6,507 nucleotides of DNA from Nitrososphaeraceae archaeon (GTDB taxonomy: Archaea; Thermoproteota; Nitrososphaeria; Nitrososphaerales; Nitrososphaeraceae). Below are positions 1 to 5,770 of this stretch, in pieces (positions within the stretch are counted from its first letter, which is position 1; every line of letters starts with the position of its first letter). Where the stretch lies: NCBI GenBank assembly GCA_025922715.1, contig JAICHH010000106.1:1-6507 (forward strand), given 5' to 3'. The notes beneath the pieces were generated by a model. The model made no database searches. It was not told where the DNA came from and saw only the letters and a list, made by a program, of their open reading frames with translations. Made by a program: the position numbers and the translations under genes.

Positions 1-147
1 CACTAATTCAGTTTTTAACGAATTGATAAAACATCCAATCGTTATAGTACTAGTAAGACTAATACCGTGGAAACCATCAAATACCACACCGCCTTCAATA
101 TTAATTTCCTTTAATTTTCGAATTTCAATTATTGGTTCGGTATGCAT
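1..147 (-). CDS. PAC2-family (proteasome assembly chaperone-like) protein, N-terminal part
   Basis: Only the first 49 codons are present; the gene continues beyond the left edge. The ATG at 147 is the first start after an in-frame stop at 163-165. The translation has the N-terminal signature of archaeal PAC2-family proteins: a short strand, then GGVVFDGFHGISLTST (about residues 19-34), matching the usual 'vvieGfpGvGlvg.ia' loop, then a helix ending LKTELV. Archaeal members of this family are cytoplasmic homologues of eukaryotic 20S proteasome assembly chaperones; several have no proven role. The family call rests on this motif alone because the rest is outside the window. A TATA-like box lies about 25 nt upstream and there is no ribosome binding site, so the message is probably leaderless. 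Confidence 0.72.
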   Translation of the reverse strand, partial: MHTEPIIEIRKLKEINIEGGVVFDGFHGISLTSTITIGCFINSLKTELV

Positions 148-167
148 GAATATGTTTATAATTCATT

Positions 168-175
168 ATTTTAAA
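168..175 (-). promoter_or_regulatory. TATA-like box of the PAC2 gene
   Basis: On the minus strand this reads TTTAAAAT, centred about 24-25 nt before the ATG at 147. With archaeal TBP/TFB promoters this puts the transcription start at or next to the start codon. Spacing is the main support; in such AT-rich DNA the sequence alone is weak. Confidence 0.45.
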
Positions 176-339
176 CTCTTTGCGAAATCGTTCTAAATGT
201 ATGGTTTATTCATCTTGATATAACCATTAGAGATTGAAAATCATCTCAGTAAATTCTGATTTTATTTAGCCTAAATATTGAATCTTGAATTTAGATATTC
301 TTTATTACGTTTTAGTGAATAGTAATAATATAAACTCAG

Positions 340-387
340 AAATAAGCTTCGAAGTTCTAATACCAACTCAAGTCGAAGAACTTATTT
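340..387. repeat. Long imperfect inverted repeat (hairpin)
   Basis: AAATAAGCTTCGA (340-352) pairs with TCGAAG (373-378) and CTTATTT (381-387), with two unpaired A at 379-380: 13 pairs interrupted by one bulge. Inside, AGTT (353-356) can pair with AACT (365-368) around an 8-nt loop. A run of five T follows at 394-398 on the plus strand, so it looks like a plus-strand terminator, yet no plus-strand gene lies to its left in the window. It lies about 190 nt upstream of the PAC2 start. Confidence 0.5.
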
Positions 388-543
388 TAAAACTTTTTAC
401 TTTATGGACAAAAAAATAAATTTTAATATTTTATACATATACTTCATTCTTTTGAAGATGTTCCATTAATTAATATGTAATATGTATTACTATAAAATAA
501 TATTTAAACAATTTAAATAATTGTCCTTGCATTTCTTAATTGA

Positions 544-572
544 ACTCTTATTTTAGCATTGTTATCGGTATT
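544..572. repeat. Diverged 29-nt repeat, copy 1
   Basis: Matches 4570-4598 at 25 of 29 positions, with the first 15 bases (ACTCTTATTTTAGCA) identical. On the minus strand one frame of both copies ends in codons for a hydrophobic stretch then Leu-Lys-stop (ITMLK here, IAVLK in the other), so they may be the 3' ends of two decayed paralogous genes. In DNA this AT-rich some chance similarity is expected. Confidence 0.4.
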
Positions 573-614
573 GACCATGTTTTACTTATATCATTTCAGA
601 TAATTATCATTAAA

Positions 615-695
615 CTATTTTTGTAATTCTTTAATAACATTACCTTTTTTCTTTTTCTAATCTGATAGTGATTGTGTTATCCCACCTGCTTTACA
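615..695 (-). pseudogene. Possible remnant of a winged-helix DNA-binding protein
   Basis: A minus-strand frame bounded by stops reads GGITQSLSD, then a TAG, then KKKKGNVIKELQK. The pattern 'iTqsLsdLekkG.i..l' is what the recognition helix and following strand of winged-helix regulators look like, with the TAG standing where a Leu would be expected. There is no start codon and no rest of the domain in the same frame. I treat it as a possible decayed fragment; the assignment rests on pattern resemblance over about 25 codons. Confidence 0.2.
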
Positions 696-728
696 TTATC
701 CTTGTTTTTATATTATTGTAAGATTATT

Positions 729-1135
729 TTATTTTAGTACTATTCTTTTATGCATCTCTGCTTCTCCAATGTTTTCTATAAATATATGTTCCCTGATTGA
801 TTTTTTCATAATATAACGAATATTGTTGTTTTGTGTTAGGGAAACAGCTGAAAAGGTATCTTGAGCATATACTGATTTATCAGAATAAATTTCTTGTTTC
901 TGTGCAAATCCGGCTGTCAATGAAAAATATAATCCATCAATATTAAAAATAAAGAGAAAGTTACTACAGCAACAATTCTAAACCAAAGGGAGGATAACCT
1001 ATACGTCCAATGGATGTAGTAAATGTTATAAAAAATTAAGTCTATACGTAGGTAGGCATACCTAGTTTGTACCAATTTTGATTTCTCTACCAATTTACCC
1101 CAATATCTAAATTTAATTCCAAATAGTAAACCCAC
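729..1135 (-). pseudogene. Possible remnant of an exported protein, split across two frames
   Basis: Two minus-strand frames adjoin. The upstream one (917-1135) ends in RIVAVVTFSLFLILMDYIF, which looks like the basic and hydrophobic parts of a signal peptide. The downstream one (729-920) continues at the same place with SLTAGFAQ, which looks like a signal-peptidase region, then a polar stretch (KQEIYSDKSVYAQDTFSAVS) and stops soon after. One frameshift near 920-950 would join them into a single N-terminus. The 917-1135 frame also carries an earlier hydrophobic and basic stretch (FGIKFRYWGKLVEKSK) that may belong to another broken gene. No family is recognised, no good start codon is present, and chance ORFs cannot be excluded. 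Confidence 0.25.
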
Positions 1136-1348
1136 AAGCTATTGTTAAAATATTCAATGGTAAGTCACTTATGATATATGCTAAATTTTCATCAATAGAA
1201 ATCCTCCTTGACTATAACCATATCCTTCATCACTAATATGATATATCAAGTTATACGTACCAAGAAAAATAGAAGAGAATAATTTTGTCAAAGTTTTAGA
1301 ATTTGATAATTTGATTGAATTAATGTATGATTTGATAGATTTTCCATA
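1113..1348 (-). pseudogene. Hydrophobic coding fragments downstream of the 63-residue membrane ORF
   Basis: Two stop-bounded minus-strand frames lie between the end of the ORF at 1320-1511 and the frame at 917-1135. The first (1181-1348) ends with ISDEGYGYSQGGFLLMKI. The second (1113-1211) holds DENLAYIISDLPLNILTIAC followed by GFTIWN, a likely membrane segment. The next frame downstream starts MGLLFGIKFRYWGKLVEKSK, a basic stretch like the cytoplasmic end of such a segment. Their order and strand allow one two-helix membrane protein broken by several frameshifts, but no family is recognised and none has its own start. Confidence 0.22.
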
Positions 1349-1511
1349 TCAAGATTTCAGAGACTGCTGTTTGTCCTATATTGATTTCAGATGGTCGGAT
1401 AGGAAAGAAAACATAAGCAAGTAGCAAAGCTAGTATACCAATAATAATTACTATCATACCAATAAGAAAAATAAAGTTTTCTCTATCAGACCTACTAGGA
1501 AAAATTTTCAT
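1320..1511 (-). CDS. Small single-pass membrane protein, 63 residues (possibly a truncated gene)
   Basis: The ORF starts at ATG 1511 with a basic and polar N-terminus (MKIFPSRSDREN), followed by a strong membrane helix at about residues 13-36, then FPIRPSEINIGQTAVSE and a hydrophobic tail. The layout suggests an N-in, C-out single-pass protein. Upstream, an AT-rich TATA-like stretch sits about 20-28 nt before the ATG with no ribosome binding site, as for the other genes here. It could be intact and small. It could equally be the first part of a longer membrane protein cut by a frameshift near 1345, because further hydrophobic segments follow in other frames on the same strand. No function can be assigned. 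Confidence 0.4.
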   Translation of the reverse strand: MKIFPSRSDRENFIFLIGMIVIIIGILALLLAYVFFPIRPSEINIGQTAVSEILIWKIYQIIH

Positions 1512-1618
1512 AATATATATACTTGAACCAATTTAATTAATATTATCCTCAAACTTTATATTAATCATTACACAAAATATACAAATTGTTGGATTATATC
1601 TAGTACTCAAAATATGAT

Positions 1619-1729
1619 TCAAGATGGAATACCAATTACAATATTGACAAGATATTGATAAGAGGTTCCTGTCTTTGCATCGTGAACTACAATAAAAAAT
1701 AACATTGTAATCAAAATATGCTGAAACCA
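1619..1729 (-). pseudogene. Fragment of an exported protein with a DAKTG motif
   Basis: A 36-codon minus-strand frame bounded by stops reads a hydrophobic stretch (ILITMLFFIVV) then HDAKTGTSYQYLVNIVIGIP. 'DAKTG' followed by a strand-like alternation resembles the first strand of beta-sandwich domains in archaeal envelope proteins, just after a signal peptide or membrane anchor. The longer ORF that overlaps it in another frame (1533-1730) is Cys/Tyr/Asn-rich and looks like a shadow. This piece lacks a complete signal peptide and ends at a TGA, so at best it is the broken N-terminus of a former gene. Confidence 0.22.
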
Positions 1730-1928
1730 CTAATCGCCTATTTCAATGGTTTTTTAATTGAAGTTTATCAATAGCCAATTACATCGTTAACTGAGAATAT
1801 CTCTTCTTCTATTTAATTATTATATTACATCTTACGAAAAGAGAATTGCAATAATAACTAATTGCTTATTAATAAGAATATAATTTACCAATACATTACC
1901 TAAAGTAAGAATGATTTGTTTTAATCAA

Positions 1929-1968
1929 TACTATCGATCATAGTAAAGATTCTCAAGTCTAATCTTTA
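1929..1968 (-). terminator. Two adjacent hairpins at the 3' end of the LamG-phosphoesterase gene
   Basis: TAAAGATT (1944-1951) pairs perfectly with AATCTTTA (1961-1968) around a 9-nt loop, and the stem includes the gene's stop codon (1966-1968). Directly beyond it, TACTAT (1929-1934) pairs with ATAGTA (1940-1945) around a 5-nt loop. The two stems share bases 1944-1945, so they cannot both be fully formed. No long T-run follows on the minus strand, so a 3'-end stabilising role is as likely as termination. Confidence 0.35.
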
Positions 1969-3768
1969 AAGTTTATCAAATTCATTATTATTCGGTTTAT
2001 TCATCTTTGAAATTGTAAATTGATCTATTATGTTATTTTGATAATTAACATAATAATAGTGAGGAAGTTCACTTTCATTGGCATAGAAAGTTCCTTTTAT
2101 AGTTTTATTATTAATATCGAGATTTAGAAATCCAAAATGTTTATCATTCTGTTTTGCAACAAAAAGCGCTTGTTGTTTAATTTCAGTAAGAGATTTTCCT
2201 GCAGTGCCAGTTATTAGGTAAATGACTCCTCCATTCTCATTATTATAATAATTATTTTGATTATTATCTACTATAATAGGATTAGAACTATTTCCATCTT
2301 CACTATTATATTTTAATGGAAAAGTCCTCTGATAATTGTGATTGTCACTACTAAATACTAAATCAACACCATATTTGTCAAAAAGAGGATGATATGTGTC
2401 TCGTATAGTAGAATTAGCAGGATGTTGTGTAGGTGAAGTATAGATGGGTATAGATTCGACAACAAATGTCCAATCTATTTTTGGATTGGTAGAAGCAGTT
2501 TTTAAATCATTTTCCATAAATTGATATTGAGATGAACCAGAACTATAATCAATATAAGGATCTATAAAAACAAAATGGACATTATTCATATCAAAAGAAT
2601 AATATGTTTTTGTTAAATTCAAAGGTTTCAAATATTGTTTAATTACACCTATTGCCCCGCCACTAGTATCACTATATTCATGATCTCCCATTGCTATTTT
2701 CATCTTTGATTTAAATGGCTGTATTATTTCAAACCAACAATCTGCAGATTTTTTATAACTTAGATCTCCTGCTGCAATGACAAGTTCAGGATTCTTATTT
2801 TGAATATTGTCTGCTGTTTTTATTGTATCTTTTTCACAGCCCCAATCTGCTGAAACTGCGATATTGAAACCTTTAATTGTATTTGTAATATCATTGGATG
2901 GTGTTGCTCCTTGTTCGGTTCTGACTTTATCTGTTATTTTTTGCCTTGGTGATTGTGAAAATAAATCTTCTTGTTCTTCTTCTACTGCTGCTGCATTATT
3001 TATAACATCATCTGATGTATCTCTATAAAGACCAGCACTTCTATCTCCTCTAAAGTCCCAATATACAATTTGTCCTTTTGAATCAAAAGTATTTTTTGTA
3101 TAAATCTCTGAAATTTCTTTGTCTGTTAAACCTCTATCCCAAATTCTAACTTCATCTATATTACCAGTAAAAAATTTGCTTTTGTCTAGTGAGTTTGCTC
3201 CAATTCTTAATGGTTGTTCTCCCGTAGTATCAGGTATTGCACCATTTGTATTTTTAGTTGTTGATTTTTGTTTTTCTCCATCTATATCTAATCTTAATAA
3301 AGAACCATTATAAGATAACAAAACATAATGCCATCTACCATCGTTATATTTTGAAATTGACTTTACTTCAAAATCTTCTCCAGATTCAGTTTCAAATCCT
3401 CCAAAAATTGTTCCATCTGTAGAGAACCAAATACCATAATTCATATTTTCACCTTTTTTATCGGTATTAAATCCGCCTTTATTCACAATATGAGCAGGTT
3501 CTACTAGGTGTTTTTGATTAGTTTTAATCCAGGCAGATATAGCAAAATTTTCAAATGAAAGATTATTATTATGAGATATATCTTCAAAATCTTTTCCATT
3601 CAGTATTAAAAATGGTTCAAATCTGTAATCTAGTATTTTATTTGTTGCTGTGAAGGTTGAATTTTGTTGAATACTATTATTAACATTCCCTTCTCCATAT
3701 ACTAGACTTATAGATAATAACGCAAAAAGTGTTATAGTTATTATAAAAAGATAAGAATTCATAAACAT
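1966..3768 (-). CDS. Exported LamG-domain / purple-acid-phosphatase-like metallophosphoesterase
   Basis: 600 residues. Residues 1-25 form a signal peptide (hydrophobic core about 6-23, probable cleavage near LVYG/EG). A LamG/concanavalin A-like domain spans about 45-225, with DGRWHYVLLSYNG, LDIDGE and GNIDEVRIWDRGLTDKEI. An acidic linker (about 240-298) leads to a calcineurin-like phosphoesterase domain (about 300-565) of purple acid phosphatase type: SADWG (D308), GDLSY (D335, Y338), GDHEY (D362, H363), VVESIPIY (S439) and SDNHNYQR (D475, H477). By family knowledge D308, D335, Y338 and H477 form metal site 1 and are all present. The private ligands of site 2, normally Asn, His, His, are Asp362, Ser439 and Asp475. 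There is no C-terminal anchor, so it is probably secreted or held by the LamG domain. Phosphomonoesterase or diesterase activity is the family expectation but is doubtful here. Start ATG 3768 fits the TATA spacing; Met3 (3762) is an alternative. Confidence 0.88.
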   Translation of the reverse strand: MFMNSYLFIITITLFALLSISLVYGEGNVNNSIQQNSTFTATNKILDYRFEPFLILNGKDFEDISHNNNLSFENFAISAWIKTNQKHLVEPAHIVNKGGFNTDKKGENMNYGIWFSTDGTIFGGFETESGEDFEVKSISKYNDGRWHYVLLSYNGSLLRLDIDGEKQKSTTKNTNGAIPDTTGEQPLRIGANSLDKSKFFTGNIDEVRIWDRGLTDKEISEIYTKNTFDSKGQIVYWDFRGDRSAGLYRDTSDDVINNAAAVEEEQEDLFSQSPRQKITDKVRTEQGATPSNDITNTIKGFNIAVSADWGCEKDTIKTADNIQNKNPELVIAAGDLSYKKSADCWFEIIQPFKSKMKIAMGDHEYSDTSGGAIGVIKQYLKPLNLTKTYYSFDMNNVHFVFIDPYIDYSSGSSQYQFMENDLKTASTNPKIDWTFVVESIPIYTSPTQHPANSTIRDTYHPLFDKYGVDLVFSSDNHNYQRTFPLKYNSEDGNSSNPIIVDNNQNNYYNNENGGVIYLITGTAGKSLTEIKQQALFVAKQNDKHFGFLNLDINNKTIKGTFYANESELPHYYYVNYQNNIIDQFTISKMNKPNNNEFDKL

Positions 3769-3788
3769 TCAACTTTAATACTTATCAT

Positions 3789-3796
3789 TATTAAAT
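3789..3796 (-). promoter_or_regulatory. TATA-like box of the LamG-phosphoesterase gene
   Basis: On the minus strand this reads ATTTAATA, centred about 24-25 nt before ATG 3768, the distance expected for a leaderless archaeal transcript. No Shine-Dalgarno-like sequence precedes the start. This supports ATG 3768 over the internal Met codon at 3762. Confidence 0.45.
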
Positions 3797-3956
3797 GCTA
3801 CAGATATTTTCTTTGAGGAAAATATTAAATAAAATAAATATATTTAATATTAATATAAAAAAATTACTAAACTTTATGTCAATTATATTAATCTTTTTTT
3901 TATAAAAAATAATTTAATATACATTTTTAAATTTCTAATAATAAAAGCTAAATACT

Positions 3957-3978
3957 ATGTAGTAGAACCCTACTACAT
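3957..3978. repeat. Perfect 9-bp inverted repeat
   Basis: ATGTAGTAG (3957-3965), loop AACC, then CTACTACAT (3970-3978): a perfect 9-bp stem with a tetraloop, more GC-rich than its surroundings. It lies 83 nt beyond the stop of the 103-residue gene and about 190 nt before the phosphoesterase start, both on the minus strand. It could be an RNA hairpin ending the upstream transcript (minus-strand T-rich sequence TTAGCTTTTATTATTAG follows) or a dimeric repressor site. Confidence 0.55.
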
Positions 3979-4060
3979 GCAGGATTTATCTAATCTGATA
4001 ATTAGTTATTATTATTTGTCGATTTAAAAAGTAAAATAATTATCAATGTGTTTGTACTTT

Positions 4061-4372
4061 CTAAAAGTTTTTAACTTTTTGTAGAGTCCAATTTAGTGTA
4101 TTTATTTCTTCTTTGAGGATTTTATTAAACATTCTATTCTCTTTTGTATGGTCTGATTTCTGGATGTTGATAATTTCATTTTCTACTGATTGAAGTTGTG
4201 CATTGATTGAAGATAATTTTGTTAATAAATATGATGTTCTCATCAAAATATCAACTTGATTTGGATAAAAATTATCAGAATTATCAATATCATTTGCAAA
4301 TACTTTTATTTTATCATCTATAACGTCTGATAGGCTAGTAGAGGAATTTAAAACATTATTCATAGTAATCAT
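4061..4372 (-). CDS. Small helical, possibly coiled-coil protein of unknown function (103 residues)
   Basis: The product is not recognised. It is polar and Asn/Asp/Lys-rich, with no signal peptide or membrane segment, so probably cytoplasmic. From about residue 40 to the end (VDILMRTSYLLTKLSSINAQ onward to the C-terminus) hydrophobic residues fall at heptad-like spacing and there are no prolines, suggesting one or two long amphipathic helices or a coiled coil. The first 35 residues are Ser/Asp/Asn-rich and probably flexible. ATG 4372 is favoured by TATA-like boxes upstream; Met4 (4363) is the other possible start. The ORF is open and ends at TAG 4061-4063. It runs divergently from the broken cyclase gene and shares no obvious function with it. 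Confidence 0.6.
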   Translation of the reverse strand: MITMNNVLNSSTSLSDVIDDKIKVFANDIDNSDNFYPNQVDILMRTSYLLTKLSSINAQLQSVENEIINIQKSDHTKENRMFNKILKEEINTLNWTLQKVKNF

Positions 4373-4394
4373 ATCATATAGTTAAGCGGGAACG

Positions 4395-4410
4395 TTATTA
4401 TACTTTTATA
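4395..4410 (-). promoter_or_regulatory. TATA boxes of the 103-residue gene
   Basis: On the minus strand this reads TATAAAAGTATAATAA. The near-consensus TATAAAAG is centred about 34 nt before ATG 4372 and would give a leader of roughly 8 nt. The second, TATAATAA, is centred about 26 nt before it and would give a leaderless start. Either supports transcription of this small ORF. Confidence 0.5.
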
Positions 4411-4893
4411 GAATATTTAGACTATTTTCGGTCTTTTCATCAATGATGCAAAAACAATTCGCAAGTCGTCATGACAGGACAATAGTTATTATCAGTTATT
4501 GTATAGTAATTTCAAAATTTTAATTTGTTAAAATAAATTTTAAATATTCCCCTTTTTACCATACTTTAGACTCTTATTTTAGCACTGCTATAGATATTAC
4601 TCCCTCCTCTGCAAATTTTTCTTGAATTTACATAGAATTTATAACTGATTTATATATCTTAATTTTTCAAAATGATTTTACATTTTGTCAATTTAATTTA
4701 TTTATATGATAATCCAATTGAATCAATAATTATTCTAAATTATAAATATCTTTATTCATTATTGAAACATTGTTGACTAATTACCTTTTATAAGACTATA
4801 ACAACCTTTTTGCATGAGAAAAAAAATTAATCTATTATCTTATACTAACAATAAATTTCCAATTTTAATCAATAATTTTGGGAATAATACTAA
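4411..4893. other. Divergent intergenic stretch between the 103-residue gene and the broken cyclase gene
   Basis: About 480 bases without an intact gene. It holds an 8-bp palindrome GTCATGAC at 4468-4475, the second copy of the diverged 29-nt repeat (4570-4598), and a short minus-strand coding-like tail there reading IQEKFAEEGVISIAVLK before a stop. A TATA-like TTTTAATC (4863-4870), about 27 nt before ATG 4894, may have been the cyclase promoter. The rest is AT-rich with nothing recognisable. Confidence 0.5.
4570..4598. repeat. Diverged 29-nt repeat, copy 2
   Basis: Partner of 544-572, with 25 of 29 bases identical and a 15-base identical core. On the minus strand it encodes the end of a protein-like frame, FAEEGVISIAVLK then TAA, interrupted upstream by another TAA. 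This frame reads more like real protein than copy 1 does. Confidence 0.4.
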
Positions 4894-5717
4894 ATGAAAA
4901 ACTTCTCCTCTAATGGAGTATGATTTTCAGGCGACTCAATAAAGAGTTGTATAGGTTTTATTGATTTAGTAGATTCGACTAAAAATACTATTACAATGGA
5001 TAATTTAGGACATATTAGAATCTATTATGCGAAATTTATAAATTCGATATCTAAAATAGTTAAAAGTCATGGTGGAAAAATGATCAAAAATATTGAGGAT
5101 TGTATATTATTTTATTTTCCAAAACTTCTGATAATAAAAACGAAGAAGCTTTTAAAGAGGCTATTGAATGTGGCTTGAAAATCTTAGATTCCCGCTATAT
5201 TGTTAATCAAGAATTGTCAAAACAACAACTGCCCCCATTCAGCTATAGGATCAGTATGGATTTTGGAGTTTTAGATTTAGCTTTAGTAGGAGATTACAGT
5301 CAAATAGATTTATTTGGAACAATTATAAATTATTGTTCAAAAATAAATTCTTCTTCTTTATCTGCTCATAATGAAATAATTATTGGAGATAATTTTTATA
5401 GAATTTTAAATTCTTTTTCCAATATTGCTACCAATTATAATTTTATAAATAACGGTGAATGTAAGATAACCGAAACTTTTGGATATTCTACATATAGCAT
5501 AAACAAAGTTAACAAATCGTTACTTGATGAAAATAGTAGCATTACATATACTCTCAGCAAGAAAATGTTAGGTTCCTCTACTCATCACCTTATAGAAACT
5601 AAAAGTAAAAAAGATTTATATTCTCATAAAAGAAACTATAATAAAAGAGTAATTTTAGTAGACGATGAGAAAGATATTCTTTTTACTTATGAGTCATTTT
5701 TAAAGGATAATGGTTAG
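4894..5717 (+). pseudogene. Broken class III cyclase-homology / receiver-domain protein
   Basis: Read through its lesions, this is a cyclase homology domain followed by a response-regulator receiver domain. ATG 4894 opens MKNFSSNGV, then an in-frame TGA (4921-4923), then SCIGFIDLVDSTKN, the first strand with its metal-binding Asp. GGKMIKNIEDCILFYFPK follows, matching 'GG..iK..GD..la.F'. At 5121-5124 a run of four A has apparently lost one A: the domain continues one frame back with TSDNKNEEAFKEAIE, RISMDFGVLDLALVGDYSQ and DLFGTIINYCSKI, matching the 'D..G..vN.aaRl' region (Arg replaced by Lys). After a linker, RVILVDDEKDILFTYESFLK begins a receiver domain that stops at TAG 5715 after about 24 residues, before the phospho-acceptor Asp. 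Such fusions would link nucleotide signalling to two-component signalling. Three lesions argue for a pseudogene, with recoding or assembly error as lesser options. Confidence 0.72.
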
Positions 5718-5770
5718 TGGAATAGTTTCATTTGTTTTCTTTGATTTTAATGAGATAGTCCCAATAGTAA

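Larger units (their letters stand above)
148..728. other. Long stretch without an intact gene, upstream of the PAC2 gene
   Basis: About 580 bases, very AT-rich, with no ORF of convincing length on either strand. It contains the PAC2 promoter, an imperfect long hairpin at 340-387, one copy of a diverged 29-nt repeat at 544-572, and a short winged-helix-like coding remnant at 615-695. Otherwise I see only AT-rich low-complexity sequence. Confidence 0.6.

Noticed and set aside
477..524. Short palindromes GTAATA-TG-TATTAC and ACAATT-TAAAT-AATTGT
   Set aside because: A/T-only short palindromes are expected often in DNA of this composition.
1049..1064. Inverted repeat TAGGTA-GGCA-TACCTA
   Set aside because: A six-base stem inside a possible decayed coding frame is too short to separate from chance.
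1533..1730. 65-residue minus-strand ORF rich in Cys, Tyr and Asn
   Set aside because: Its composition is unlike a folded protein, and another frame of the same DNA (1619-1729) reads much more like one.
2807..3313. Plus-strand ORFs at 2807-3028 and 3119-3313 inside the phosphoesterase gene
   Set aside because: They are antisense shadows of a well-supported 600-codon gene with clear domain motifs on the minus strand.
4421..4500. Short minus-strand frame reading DDLRIVFASLMKRPKIV before the 103-residue gene
   Set aside because: It looks mildly protein-like but is under 20 codons with no start and no recognisable family.
5100..5178. Treating the ORFs at 4996-5178 and 5100-5717 as two separate genes
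   Set aside because: The cyclase domain signature runs from one frame into the other across a single-base gap at 5121-5124. They are halves of one gene, and the ATG at 5100 is not a true start.
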